From Roseateles violae (lineage in GTDB: Bacteria > Pseudomonadota > Gammaproteobacteria > Burkholderiales > Burkholderiaceae_C), in assembly GCF_030410485.1 (NCBI RefSeq), contig NZ_JAUHHC010000003.1:124001-188000 (forward strand): DNA of 64,000 bases, written 5' to 3'. The notes under the pieces are model-generated. The model worked only from the letters and a program-made list of their open reading frames with translations, was not told the origin of the DNA and made no database searches. The translations under genes were made by a program, and so were the position numbers. Position 1 is the stretch's first letter. Every line of letters starts with the position of its first letter. This document shows, one piece after another, positions 25,483-33,523 of this stretch.

Positions 25483-26256
25483 ATGGATGACGAGCAATTG
25501 CTGCGCTATTCGCGCCATATCCTGCTGGACGAGATCGGCGTCGAGGGCCAGCAGCGCCTGCTCGACGGCAGCGCCCTGGTGATCGGCGCCGGCGGGCTCG
25601 GCTCGCCGGTGGCACTGTACCTGGGCACGGCCGGCGTCGGCCGGCTGACCCTGGTCGACGACGACGCGGTCGACCTGACCAATCTGCAGCGCCAGATCGC
25701 CCATGCGCAGGCGCGCATCGGCCTGCCCAAGGTCGAGTCGGCCGCGGCGGCGATCGCCGCGCTGAATCCGCAGCTGACGGTGACGGCGCTGCGCCGGCGC
25801 GCCGACGCTGCCCTGCTCGACGAGCTGATCGCGGGCGCCGATGTCGTGCTCGACTGCAGCGACAACTTCACCACCCGCCAGGCGGTCAACCGTGCCTGCG
25901 TCCATCACGCCAAGCCGCTGATCTCGGGCGCGGCGATCGGCTTCGACGGGCAGATCAGCGTCTACGACAGCCGCCGTGCCGAGGCGCCCTGCTACGCCTG
26001 CCTGTTCCCGCCCGAGGCGCGCTACGAGGAGGCGCGCTGCGCGACCATGGGCGTGTTCGCGCCCCTGGTCGGCATCATCGGCAGCCTGCAGGCGGCCGAG
26101 GCGCTGAAGCTGCTGGCCGGCATCAGCGACGTCAGCGGCGAGAGCCTGGCAGGCCGTTTGCTGATGCTCGATGCGCGGCGGATGGAATGGACCGAGATCG
26201 CCGTGCAGCGCGACATGCAATGCAGCGTCTGCGCCGAACGCCGAGCGGGCAGCTGA
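25483..26256 (+). CDS. ThiF/MoeB/HesA-family adenylyltransferase
   Basis: A 257-residue E1-like enzyme that adenylates the C-terminal Gly-Gly of a small sulfur carrier (MoaD or ThiS). Features are the opening DEQLLRYSRHILLDEIGVEGQ, nucleotide-binding GAGGLGSPVALYL, the VDLTNLQRQ arginine segment, DCSDNFTTRQAVNRAC, and two CxxC pairs (CYAC and CSVC) for structural zinc. Whether it serves molybdopterin or thiamine synthesis cannot be settled, as no moa or thi gene is adjacent. ATG 25483 gives the family's usual N-terminus. Confidence 0.9.
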   Translation: MDDEQLLRYSRHILLDEIGVEGQQRLLDGSALVIGAGGLGSPVALYLGTAGVGRLTLVDDDAVDLTNLQRQIAHAQARIGLPKVESAAAAIAALNPQLTVTALRRRADAALLDELIAGADVVLDCSDNFTTRQAVNRACVHHAKPLISGAAIGFDGQISVYDSRRAEAPCYACLFPPEARYEEARCATMGVFAPLVGIIGSLQAAEALKLLAGISDVSGESLAGRLLMLDARRMEWTEIAVQRDMQCSVCAERRAGS

Positions 26257-26324
26257 AGAACAAGAGAGCCGCTCTTCCCAATCACCCTTTTCAATCGAGC
26301 CGCCCCGCGGCAGACGGACGCACC

Positions 26325-27191
26325 ATGGACAGTTCCCAAAAGCCCGCGCTGGGCGCGCGCAATTTCCCCACGGCCGAGCAGGAGGCGCGCACGCTGCAGC
26401 CGCATCCGAACTACGACGCGCCCGGCAGCGCCTACCGCCTCGCCTTCGACGACAGCGAGTTCCTGCTGCGCCAGGAGCTGCGGCCGGTGCGCATGCAGCT
26501 GGAACTGCTGAAGCCGGAGATGATCCAGCAGGAGCAGGGCATCAAGTCGACCATCGTGATGTTCGGCAGCGCCCGCATCCCTTCGCGCGAGGGCGCGCAG
26601 AACCTGCTCGACGGCGCCCGCCTCGGCGGCGAGCCGGAGGCGATCCGGCGCGCCGAGATGCAGCTGAGGATGAGCCATTACTACGAGGAGGCGCGGCGCT
26701 TCGCCGGCATCGTTACCACGGTCTCGAGCGAGCGCGGCAAGCCGATCTACGTCGTCACCGGCGGCGGCCCCGGCATCATGGAGGCCGGCAACCGCGGCGC
26801 CTACGAGGCCGGCGGCAAGAGCGTGGGCCTGAACATCGTGCTGCCGCACGAGCAGAACCCGAACCCCTACATCACGCCGGAGCTGTGCTTCCGCTTCCAC
26901 TACTTCGCGCTGCGCAAGATGCACTTCCTGATGCGCTCGATCGCGCTGGTCTGCTTCCCGGGCGGCTTCGGCACCCTGGACGAATTGTTCGAGACAATGA
27001 CGCTGATCCAGACCGGCAAGTCGCGCCGCCGGCCCATCCTGCTGTTCGGCCGCGACTTCTGGACCCGGCTGATCAATTTCGATCTGCTGATCGAGACCGG
27101 CATGATCAGCCCCGGCGACGAGAAACTGTTTCATTTCGTCGAGAGCGCCGAGGAGGCCTGGGGCTTGCTGGAAACGACCTACGAGATCTGA
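26325..27191 (+). CDS. LOG-family protein (nucleotide 5'-monophosphate phosphoribohydrolase type)
   Basis: A 288-residue protein of the lysine-decarboxylase-like (LOG) family. Two signature motifs are intact: VTGGGPGIMEAGNRGAYEAGG and PGGFGTLDELFE; both shape the active site that cleaves nucleoside 5'-monophosphates to a base and ribose phosphate. An extra N-terminal ~80 residues (HPNYDAPGSAYRLAFDDSEFLLRQE) separates it from short LOG proteins. The enzyme may recycle nucleotides; a cytokinin role is not implied. ATG 26325 was used; the frame is open further upstream into the previous gene. Confidence 0.88.
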   Translation: MDSSQKPALGARNFPTAEQEARTLQPHPNYDAPGSAYRLAFDDSEFLLRQELRPVRMQLELLKPEMIQQEQGIKSTIVMFGSARIPSREGAQNLLDGARLGGEPEAIRRAEMQLRMSHYYEEARRFAGIVTTVSSERGKPIYVVTGGGPGIMEAGNRGAYEAGGKSVGLNIVLPHEQNPNPYITPELCFRFHYFALRKMHFLMRSIALVCFPGGFGTLDELFETMTLIQTGKSRRRPILLFGRDFWTRLINFDLLIETGMISPGDEKLFHFVESAEEAWGLLETTYEI

Positions 27192-27222
27192 ACCAAGCTG
27201 AACCAGAGCGAGCGAAACAATC

Positions 27223-28143
27223 ATGAGCACCCAACGTTCCGTTTCCCTGATCGGCGCGCCGACCGATATCGGCGCCGGCGCGCGCGGGGCCAGCATGGGC
27301 CCGGAGGCGCTGCGCGTCGCCAATATCGGCCCGACCCTGCAAAGCCATGGCGTCGACGTGATCGACCGCGGCAACCTCGCCGGCCCGGCCAATCCCTGGC
27401 TGCCGCCGCTAGAGGGCTACCGCCACCTGGACGAGGTCGTCGCCTGGAACCAGGTCGTGCACGAGGCCGTCTATGCCGAGCTGCAGGGTGGCCGCATGCC
27501 CATCCTGCTGGGCGGTGACCATTGCCTGGGCCTGGGCTCGATCTCGGCCGTCGCGCGCCACTGCCGCGAGGCCGGCAAGAAGCTGCGCGTGCTCTGGCTC
27601 GACGCCCATGCCGACTTCAACACCAGCGAGCTGACGCCCAGCGGCAATATCCACGGCATGCCGGTCGCCTGCCTGTGCGGCTTCGGCCCCAAGGAGTTGA
27701 TCGAGATCGGCGGCAAGGTGCCGGCCATCAACCCCAAGTGGATACGCCAGATCGGCATCCGCAGCGTCGACCCCGGCGAGAAGCGCTTCGTGCACGAGCA
27801 GGAGCTCGAGGTCTTCGACATGCGCTATATCGACGAGATGGGCATGCGCCACACGATGGAGTTGGCGCTGGCCACGCTGGACGCGAACACGCATCTGCAT
27901 GTCAGCTTCGACGTCGACTTCCTCGACCCGGCGATCGCGCCCGGCGTGGGCACGACCATCCCCGGCGGCCCGACCTACCGCGAGGCGCAGCTGTGCATGG
28001 AGATGATCGCCGACACCGGCCGCCTGGCCTCGCTGGACGTGATGGAACTGAACCCGGCGCTGGATGTGCGCAATCAGACGGCGCTGCTGGCGGTGGATCT
28101 GATCGAGTCTCTGTTTGGCAAGTCAACGTTGATGAGGAAGTGA
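27223..28143 (+). CDS. rocF: Arginase
   Basis: A 306-residue enzyme hydrolysing arginine to ornithine and urea. All four manganese motifs are seen: GGDHCLGLGS, LDAHADFN, SFDVDFLDP and the late LDVMELNPALD. Length matches bacterial arginase. It begins 31 bases after the LOG gene. The 3' end is odd: the last eight codons plus stop (GKSTLMRK) are present twice more downstream, each with its own stop (see the repeat). Confidence 0.95.
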   Translation: MSTQRSVSLIGAPTDIGAGARGASMGPEALRVANIGPTLQSHGVDVIDRGNLAGPANPWLPPLEGYRHLDEVVAWNQVVHEAVYAELQGGRMPILLGGDHCLGLGSISAVARHCREAGKKLRVLWLDAHADFNTSELTPSGNIHGMPVACLCGFGPKELIEIGGKVPAINPKWIRQIGIRSVDPGEKRFVHEQELEVFDMRYIDEMGMRHTMELALATLDANTHLHVSFDVDFLDPAIAPGVGTTIPGGPTYREAQLCMEMIADTGRLASLDVMELNPALDVRNQTALLAVDLIESLFGKSTLMRK

Positions 28144-28238
28144 GCTTGCCCGCCTGCGGCGAGGGCAAGAGCACCTTGATGAGGAAATAGCTTGCCCTGC
28201 CTGCGGCAGACGGCAAGAACACCCTGATGCGCAAATAG
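28117..28238 (+). repeat. Triplicated 3' end of the arginase gene with hairpin spacers
   Basis: Three 27-nt units at 28117-28143, 28164-28190 and 28212-28238 each read G-K-(S/S/N)-T-L-M-R-K-stop, with stops TGA, TAG and TAG. The period is 47-48 bp. The spacers fold: CTTGCCC-GCC-TGC-GGC-GA-GGGCAAG between units 1 and 2, and CTTGCC-CTGCC-TGC-GGCAG-AC-GGCAAG between units 2 and 3. In each hairpin the right arm is the start of the next unit. Only unit 1 is in the arginase frame before a stop. Confidence 0.85.
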
Positions 28239-28260
28239 CGAGGGCGCCGCGCCGCAAGCG

Positions 28261-28866
28261 CTAATCGCGCGTGGGGAAGATGCCCTGCAGCGCGATCACG
28301 CAGGTCAGCGGCAGGAAGGGCTGCATCCGGTTGAAGGGCTGGCCGCCGCCGGTCGAGGAGACCGCGGCCGGGGCCATGGCCAGCGCCGGGTTGCCGGGCG
28401 CCGCATACAGGGTCGTGCGCGCCTGGGCCGCCGGCGCCAGGCTCGCCGGGCTCTGCGCATTGCCCTCGCCGGCGCTGCCCGGCAGCGCGACCGCATGGCT
28501 GTGCGCCGGCAGCTGATCGGGGCCGAGCGTCATCGTCTCGCTGCCACCGGCCTGACCGACCGTGTAAAGGCTCAGACCCGGCCCCTGGCCGGCGCCGATC
28601 GCTACGCGGCCGCGGAGATTGGGCAGGGCGAAATTGACCCGCCCGTCGCCACCGTAATTGGTGCCCAGAAGGCTGAACAGCGCCTGGTTCTGGTTGATGG
28701 GCAGGATCTGCCCATTGGTCAGCGCCCAGCCCCTGGGCGCGAAGTTCCAGAGGCCGCAGCGGATCTCGCCCAGATAGGGCGTGTCGGCCCGCGCCGCGCC
28801 GGCGCAGAGCAGAGTGGCGGCGAGCAGCAGGCCGGCGCGCCGGGACAGCGATGAGGAAATGCTCAT
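28261..28866 (-). CDS. Exported phage tail-collar-domain protein, paralogue 3
   Basis: A 201-residue protein with a signal peptide (cleavage after GAARA). The Tail_Collar domain follows: CGLWNFAPRGWALTNGQ, LFSLLGTNYGGDGRVNFALPNLRGR, GGSETMTL and QLPAHSHA. Such MdpB/tail-fibre-like proteins are often cytoplasmic phage-derived proteins; here a Sec leader is present. The mature chain has exactly two cysteines, one in CGLWNF and one near the end in TCVIALQG, fitting a disulfide. It is the last gene of a five-gene operon, 27 bp after paralogue 2. Confidence 0.85.
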   Translation of the reverse strand: MSISSSLSRRAGLLLAATLLCAGAARADTPYLGEIRCGLWNFAPRGWALTNGQILPINQNQALFSLLGTNYGGDGRVNFALPNLRGRVAIGAGQGPGLSLYTVGQAGGSETMTLGPDQLPAHSHAVALPGSAGEGNAQSPASLAPAAQARTTLYAAPGNPALAMAPAAVSSTGGGQPFNRMQPFLPLTCVIALQGIFPTRD

Positions 28867-28893
28867 GAGGATGACTCCATCGGCGGCGACCGC

Positions 28894-29490
28894 TCAGTTC
28901 TGCGAGGGATAGATGCCCTCGACCGCCACCACGCACTTGACGGCCAGATAGGGCTGCAGCGTGCTCGTCGGCTGGTTGCCGCCGCTGCTGGCGCTCTGCA
29001 CACTCTGCATCGGCAGGCTGCCCGGGCCCGGCGCATACAGATTGGTGCGCGCCTTGCTGGCCGCAACCTTGCCGGCCGGCGACAGGCTGCTCGCATCGCC
29101 GGGGCTGGCCGGCGGCGCGAAGCCGTGCGTGTGCGCCGGCAGCTGGCTGCTGCCGAGGGTGACCGTCTCGCTGCCGCCGCTCTCGCCGAGCTGACGCGTG
29201 ACGCCGCCGGGCCCGGTGCCGGTGCCGACGACGACGCGGCCGCGCAGATCGGGCAGCGCGAAGGTCGTCTGCCCGTCGCCGCCCCAGTTCGTGCCGATCA
29301 GATTGAACAGGGTCTCGTACTGCGAGATTGGCAGCAGTTGGCCGGCCAGCTCCAAGGTGCCGCGCGGCGCGAAGTTCCAGCCGCCGCACATCACCTGGCC
29401 GATGAAGGGCTCGGCGCCGGCGCGCGCCTCCAACGCGGGCAGCGCCAGCGGCAGCGCCAGGCACAGCCGCCAGACAATTTTCTTGCTCAT
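28894..29490 (-). CDS. Exported phage tail-collar-domain protein, paralogue 2
   Basis: A 198-residue protein. The signal peptide MSKKIVWRLCLALPLALPALEARAG (start at 29490, with GAGGAG just upstream) precedes a Tail_Collar domain: CGGWNFAPRGTLELAGQ, NLIGTNWGGDGQTTFALPDLRGR, GGSETVTL and QLPAHTHG. As in its paralogues the mature part has two cysteines, in CGGWNF and CVVAVEG. It lies 10 bp after paralogue 1. Function unknown; surface or periplasmic location inferred from the leader. Confidence 0.85.
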   Translation of the reverse strand: MSKKIVWRLCLALPLALPALEARAGAEPFIGQVMCGGWNFAPRGTLELAGQLLPISQYETLFNLIGTNWGGDGQTTFALPDLRGRVVVGTGTGPGGVTRQLGESGGSETVTLGSSQLPAHTHGFAPPASPGDASSLSPAGKVAASKARTNLYAPGPGSLPMQSVQSASSGGNQPTSTLQPYLAVKCVVAVEGIYPSQN

Positions 29491-29500
29491 GCCGCTCTCC

Positions 29501-30091
29501 TCAGTTGCGCGCCGGGAAGACGCCCTGGACCGCGATCGTGCAGGTGATCGCCAGATAGGGCTGCCGCGTGCCGAAGGGCTGGCCCTGGCCGGTGCTCGCG
29601 CTCGGCGTGCTGGCCATGTTCGCGCCGGCGCTCGCCGGCGCAAAGTAGCTGGTGCGCGCCTTCGCTGCGGGCACGTTGCCGGCCGGCGAGATCTGCGTCG
29701 CGTCGGCCGGGCTGCCCAGGCGCGTGATCAGATGCGTGTGCGCCGGCATCTCGGCGACGCTCAGCGTGTGCGTCTCGCTGCCGCCGAGCTGGCCCAGCGC
29801 ATAGTCGGACAGGCCCGGCCCCTGGCCCGCCTGCAGCATCGCACGGCCGCGCAGATCGGGCAGCGCAAACGTCGTGCGGCCATCGCCGCCATAGGTGGTG
29901 CCGAGCAGGCTGAACAAGGCCGTGTTCTGGCTGATCGCCATGATCTGGCCGGCCGCCTGCGCCGTGCCCCTGGGCGCGAAGTTCCAGGCGCCGCAGACGA
30001 ATTCGCCCAGATAGTCCATATCGCCGGCAGCGGCCGGCAGCGCCGTCAGGCCCGCCAGCGCCAGCACGCACTTCTTGTGCTTCGAGCTCAT
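29501..30091 (-). CDS. Exported phage tail-collar-domain protein, paralogue 1
   Basis: A 196-residue protein with a signal peptide (LALAGLTALPAAAG) and a Tail_Collar domain: CGAWNFAPRGTAQAAGQ, FSLLGTTYGGDGRTTFALPDLRGR, GGSETHTL and EMPAHTHL. Two cysteines remain in the mature part (CGAWNF and CTIAVQG). The start ATG overlaps the stop of the PEP-CTERM gene by four bases, so the two are translationally coupled. This tie is the best evidence that tail-collar and PEP-CTERM products work together. Confidence 0.85.
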   Translation of the reverse strand: MSSKHKKCVLALAGLTALPAAAGDMDYLGEFVCGAWNFAPRGTAQAAGQIMAISQNTALFSLLGTTYGGDGRTTFALPDLRGRAMLQAGQGPGLSDYALGQLGGSETHTLSVAEMPAHTHLITRLGSPADATQISPAGNVPAAKARTSYFAPASAGANMASTPSASTGQGQPFGTRQPYLAITCTIAVQGVFPARN

Positions 30092-30816
30092 GATCGGACC
30101 TCCTTCGCCGCACGGCGCCTGGCGGCCAGCAACAGGGCCAGGCCACCCAGCCCCGTCAGCGCCAGGCGCGAGGGCTCCGGCACCGCAGCCGCGTCGATCA
30201 GCCGCACATCATCGACCGCGGCATTGAACAGAAAGCTGGGGTCGCCGGGCGTGCCGAACTCCAGCGTCACGCTGGCAATATTGCTGCTGGAGACCAGGCC
30301 CAGGAAGTAGGCGAAGCTGCCGGCCCCGTCGCCGACCGTCGTGCTGCCGGCATTGCTGACGCTGCCGCCCGCCGTGTTCAGGCGCAGATCGCCCGCCAGC
30401 ACATCGGCGCCGACGATCACATAGAGGCCGAAGGCGCGCACCGGGCCGCTGAGCGTGAAGCTCAGTGTGTCGCCATTGCTGAATTGCTGGTCGCCATTGT
30501 TCAGGCCCAGGAAGCGCTCTCCCGAGCTGGTCCACAGGCCGGTCTGCACGGTCGGCCGGTCGCCCGGCGCATAGGTGCTCGAACCGAGCACGAAATGCGC
30601 GCCGGCCGGGCCGCTGCCGGCGGCATAGCTGGTGGCGACCGCGATGCTCTCGAAGTCGCTCAGATGCGTATCGCCCAGCGCGGCAACGGCGGCATCGAAG
30701 TCGGCCTGCTGCTGGTAGCTGCTCACGGCGGCGCCGGCCGGGCCGCCCGCCAGCGCCAGCGCGCTCAGCGCCGCGATGCCCGTGCGGCGCACTAGCTTGT
30801 GGTCCATCGTCCTCAT
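30088..30816 (-). CDS. PEP-CTERM sorting domain protein
   Basis: A 242-residue exported protein. A signal peptide (VRRTGIAALSALALAGGPAGA) precedes a beta-rich body (GDTLSFTLSGPVRAFGLYVIVGADV; SVTLEFGTPGDPSFLFNAAVDDVRL), which recalls beta-sandwich domains of other PEP-CTERM proteins. The end is classical: VPEPSRLALTGLGGLALLLAARRR, i.e. the PEP motif, a hydrophobic helix and a basic tail recognised by exosortase. ATG 30816 follows AAGGAG at good spacing. No exosortase gene is in the window. Confidence 0.88.
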   Translation of the reverse strand: MRTMDHKLVRRTGIAALSALALAGGPAGAAVSSYQQQADFDAAVAALGDTHLSDFESIAVATSYAAGSGPAGAHFVLGSSTYAPGDRPTVQTGLWTSSGERFLGLNNGDQQFSNGDTLSFTLSGPVRAFGLYVIVGADVLAGDLRLNTAGGSVSNAGSTTVGDGAGSFAYFLGLVSSSNIASVTLEFGTPGDPSFLFNAAVDDVRLIDAAAVPEPSRLALTGLGGLALLLAARRRAAKEVRS

Positions 30817-30839
30817 CGCCCTCTCCTTGCTCAGCGGCG

Positions 30840-31412
30840 TCAGGCGCCGAAATTGCACGACCAGGTCTCGGCCCGTCCGGCCTGGACCCTGATGTAGCGG
30901 ATCTGCGGCAGTCCCAGCGGCCCGGCCTGCGGCAGGCCGGCCTGCAGCGCCAGCGTCTCGGTGATCGGCTCGGGCACGGCGCTGAAGCGGCGCAGCTGCA
31001 CGCCGGGCCGGCGCTCGTCCAGATCGGCCGCCTCGAGGTTATGGACCGGTCGGCCCAGCGCGTCGACGGCGATGGGCGCCCATTCGAGCGCGATCCTGCG
31101 TGCGCCGAGCTGCAGCGTGAACAGGCGCTGCGGCGCATTGATCTGCAGATCGCAGGGCTCGCCCTGCCCGCTCTTGCCGCGGTAGCTGCCGACCAGGCAG
31201 ACCAGGCTAGGAGCTTCGTCGTCGTCGGCCTCGCGCAGTTGCCGGCTCAGCTCGCCGAGGCAGCGGTGCAGCTGCGGCAGTTGCGCGGCTTCGACCGGCC
31301 GGGCGGCGGCCCGCTCGGCCGCGGCACGCTCGTCCTCGCCGCCATCGCCGCAGCCGGCGGCCAGCGCGAGCGGAAGCAGGAGCATGCAACGAGGGCAAGG
31401 GACCGAGGACAT
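30840..31412 (-). CDS. Putative lipoprotein, first gene of the tail-collar operon
   Basis: A 190-residue protein with a lipoprotein signal: LPLALAAGC, lipid Cys near residue 21, followed by GDGGEDERAAAERAA. Later segments include QLHRCLGELSRQLREADDDEAPSLVCLVGSYRGKSGQGEPCDLQ, with three cysteines, and ALEWAPIAVDALGRPVHN. I recognise no family. ATG 31412 follows GGGAGG. It ends 23 bp before the PEP-CTERM gene and all five genes read the same way, which suggests one envelope function. Confidence 0.7.
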   Translation of the reverse strand: MSSVPCPRCMLLLPLALAAGCGDGGEDERAAAERAAARPVEAAQLPQLHRCLGELSRQLREADDDEAPSLVCLVGSYRGKSGQGEPCDLQINAPQRLFTLQLGARRIALEWAPIAVDALGRPVHNLEAADLDERRPGVQLRRFSAVPEPITETLALQAGLPQAGPLGLPQIRYIRVQAGRAETWSCNFGA

Positions 31413-31447
31413 CCGACCTCCCGGGCGTCGTCGGGCCAGCATACGCC

Positions 31448-31473
31448 GCGCCCCTGGATCGCACGAGGGGCGC
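31448..31473. promoter_or_regulatory. Inverted repeat upstream of the tail-collar operon
   Basis: GCGCCCC (31448-31454) and GGGGCGC (31467-31473) form a perfect 7-bp inverted repeat with a 12-bp centre. On the minus strand it lies just before a TATGCT -10-like hexamer and 36 bp before the lipoprotein ATG. It may be an operator or the terminator of the DUF429 gene. Confidence 0.4.
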
Positions 31474-31484
31474 TGCCGGCCAAA

Positions 31485-32420
31485 CTAGGGAGGCGGGGCC
31501 AGGTGTTCAGCGCTGACGATCCAGCCCTCCAGCGGGTCGGCGTGCGGCGGCAGGCCATGGGCCGGCTGCTGCTCGGCCCAGGCCGCCTGCATCAGGCACA
31601 GCACGGCATCGAGCCGGTCGCCGCTGGCATCGGCGGCCAGGCCGTCGCGCTGCGCATGGCTGAGCTTCAGCCGCAGGCCCAGGCGGCGGCTGCGGCCCTG
31701 CTCCAGCGCCTCGATCAGATCCTTGCGGGCGATCAGGCGCTCGTCGCTCTGCTTGGCCTTGTCGTCGCTCTTGTAGCTGCGTCGGCCGATCAGCTCGCGC
31801 GCCAGCAGGCCCGGATAGGCCTCCAGCGCGACGCGGCCCGGATCGCCGGCACAAGTCGGCGCAGGGCCGCCCCGAGCTGACTTGCTCCCCTCGGGGGGCG
31901 GACGACGTATTTCGTCGGCCCGGGGGCGCCAGTTGTGGCCCGGCAGATCGGCGCCGGCCGCCAGCAGCAGCGGCACGCCGGCATGCAGCATGAAGGCGAC
32001 CGGCGGGTTGACCCACTTCATGCTCGGCGAGGAGCCGGCCGGCGCGTCGCAGGCGCGGTGGGCGAACTTGGCGCCGGCCGGCCGCGCCGCGCAGAAGGCG
32101 GCAAAGGTCGCGCGTATGGTTGCGCGATCGAGGCTGGTGTAATGCGCGATCAGCGCCGGCCAGTCCTGCGGCCAGCCCAGCGCCAGCACCAGCTCGCGCG
32201 GCAGGCCGAAGGGAAAGTCGAAGCCACCGATCCAGCGCCCCGGCCGGGCCAGGAAGTCGCCGAAGCCGGCCAGCGTGTCGAAGGCCAGCAAGTCCTCGAG
32301 CAGCAGTACCTGGCCCCGGCGCTGGCCGCGCGCGACGGTGATCGGCTTGCGTCGCGTCGGCGCGCTGGTGAAGTCCACGCCCAGCAGAGGCGTCGTCGGG
32401 CTCGGGGTAGAGTGAGGCAT
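31485..32420 (-). CDS. DUF429 domain-containing protein
   Basis: A 311-residue protein. The DUF429 pattern is visible: LLGVDFTSAPTRRKPITVARG at the start, then GGFDFPFGLPREL, CDAPAGSSPSMKWVNPPVAFMLHAG, ALEAYPGLLAREL and DRLDAVLCLMQAAW. The fold is RNase H-like with conserved acidic residues; biological role unknown. Start ATG 32420 begins the conserved strand. Between GHNWRP and GRVALEAYPG lies an extra stretch, RADEIRRPPPEGSKSARGG, coded by an inverted-repeat DNA element (31867-31917) that seems to be an in-frame insertion. It is divergent from the asparaginase. Confidence 0.8.
   Translation of the reverse strand: MPHSTPSPTTPLLGVDFTSAPTRRKPITVARGQRRGQVLLLEDLLAFDTLAGFGDFLARPGRWIGGFDFPFGLPRELVLALGWPQDWPALIAHYTSLDRATIRATFAAFCAARPAGAKFAHRACDAPAGSSPSMKWVNPPVAFMLHAGVPLLLAAGADLPGHNWRPRADEIRRPPPEGSKSARGGPAPTCAGDPGRVALEAYPGLLARELIGRRSYKSDDKAKQSDERLIARKDLIEALEQGRSRRLGLRLKLSHAQRDGLAADASGDRLDAVLCLMQAAWAEQQPAHGLPPHADPLEGWIVSAEHLAPPP
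31867..31917. repeat. Palindromic element inside the DUF429 gene
   Basis: CCGCCCCGAG (31867-31876) pairs with CTCGGGG-GG-CGG (31890-31901), and right after it CGACG-TATTT-CGTCG (31903-31917) forms a second hairpin. Two adjacent stems inside a coding region, encoding low-complexity charged residues, suggest a REP-like element that entered in frame. Confidence 0.6.
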
Positions 32421-32459
32421 GGCGGCCAATGTAGCGTCCGCCGAAATTGGATAGAGACG

Positions 32460-33512
32460 ATGATGACGAATCCCGTTCTGGTCGAGGTGCTGCGCGGCGG
32501 CCATGTGGAATCGCGCCATAGCGGCGCGCTGGCCATCGTCGATGCCGATGGCGGCCTGGTCTGCGCGCTGGGCGATATCGCGCGGCCGATCTTTCCGCGC
32601 TCGGCCGTCAAGGCGCTGCAGGCCTTGCCCCTGGTCGAGAGCGGCGCGGCCGAACGCTGGCGCTTGAGCGATGCCGAGCTGGCCCTGGCCTGCGCCTCGC
32701 ACAGCGGCGAGCCCGAACATGTGGCGACCGCGGCGGGCGTGCTGAGCCGCTTGGGCCTCGATGTGAATGCGCTGGAATGCGGCACGCATTGGCCGACGCG
32801 CGAGCCGGTCTTGCGCGGCATGATTGCGCGCGGCGAGCAGGCCACGCCGCTGCACAACAACTGCTCGGGCAAGCACAGCGGCTTCGTCTGCGTCGCCTGC
32901 CAGATGGCCTTGGCCAGTGGCCGCGAGCCGGCCGAATTCGCCCGCGGCTATATCGGCGCCGATCATCCGGTGATGCGCGAGGTGACGGCGGCGATGTCCG
33001 GCATGACCGGCGTCGATCTGGAGCAGGCGCCGCGCGCGACCGACGGCTGCTCGATCCCGACCTATGGCATCCCCTTGCGCGGCCTAGCGCTGGGCTTCGC
33101 GCGGCTGGGCAGCGGGCAAGGCCTGGCCCCGGTGCGCGCCGCCGCGGCGCGGCGGCTGCGGCAGGCCGCCGCCGAACAACCGTTCATGGTGGCCGGCAGC
33201 CAGCGCTTCGACACGCTGGTGATGCAGGCCCTGGGTGAGCGCCTGTTCTGCAAGATCGGCGCCGAGGGCGTCTACTGCGCCGCCCTGCCCGAGCTGGGCC
33301 TGGGCCTGGCGCTGAAGATCGACGATGGCGGCGTGCGCGCGGCCGAGGCGGCCATGGCCGCCGCCGCCGAGGCGCTGTTGCAACTGGACGAGGCGCAGGC
33401 CCGGCTGCTGGCCGGCTACAGCGATCTGCTGATGAAGAACTGGAACGGCATCGAGGTCGGCGGCGTGCGCGCCAGCGCCGAGCTGCGCGCGGCCCTGAGC
33501 GCGTCGCGCTGA
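32460..33512 (+). CDS. L-asparaginase II family (Rhizobium-type)
   Basis: A 350-residue amidohydrolase of the PF06089 asparaginase family, not related to the E. coli AnsA/AnsB fold. Typical segments are RGGHVESRHSGALAIVDADG, PRSAVKALQALPLVESG, ASHSGEPEHVATAAGVL, CGTHWPTR, NNCSGKHSGFVC, TDGCSIPTYGIPL and AGSQRFDTLVMQ. Predicted to release ammonia from asparagine. Two ATG codons are adjacent (32460 and 32463); the longer was used. It sits divergent from DUF429, 39 bp apart. Confidence 0.9.
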   Translation: MMTNPVLVEVLRGGHVESRHSGALAIVDADGGLVCALGDIARPIFPRSAVKALQALPLVESGAAERWRLSDAELALACASHSGEPEHVATAAGVLSRLGLDVNALECGTHWPTREPVLRGMIARGEQATPLHNNCSGKHSGFVCVACQMALASGREPAEFARGYIGADHPVMREVTAAMSGMTGVDLEQAPRATDGCSIPTYGIPLRGLALGFARLGSGQGLAPVRAAAARRLRQAAAEQPFMVAGSQRFDTLVMQALGERLFCKIGAEGVYCAALPELGLGLALKIDDGGVRAAEAAMAAAAEALLQLDEAQARLLAGYSDLLMKNWNGIEVGGVRASAELRAALSASR

Positions 33513-33523
33513 AGTCCCATCGG

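Noticed and set aside
28117-28238. Triplicated arginase tail read as a CRISPR array
   Set aside because: Only three units, spacers are themselves palindromic and similar, and the units match the adjacent gene end; no cas gene is near.
28261-30091. Tail-collar genes read as a prophage remnant
   Set aside because: All three have Sec leaders and paired cysteines, and no other phage structural, lysis or integrase gene is present.
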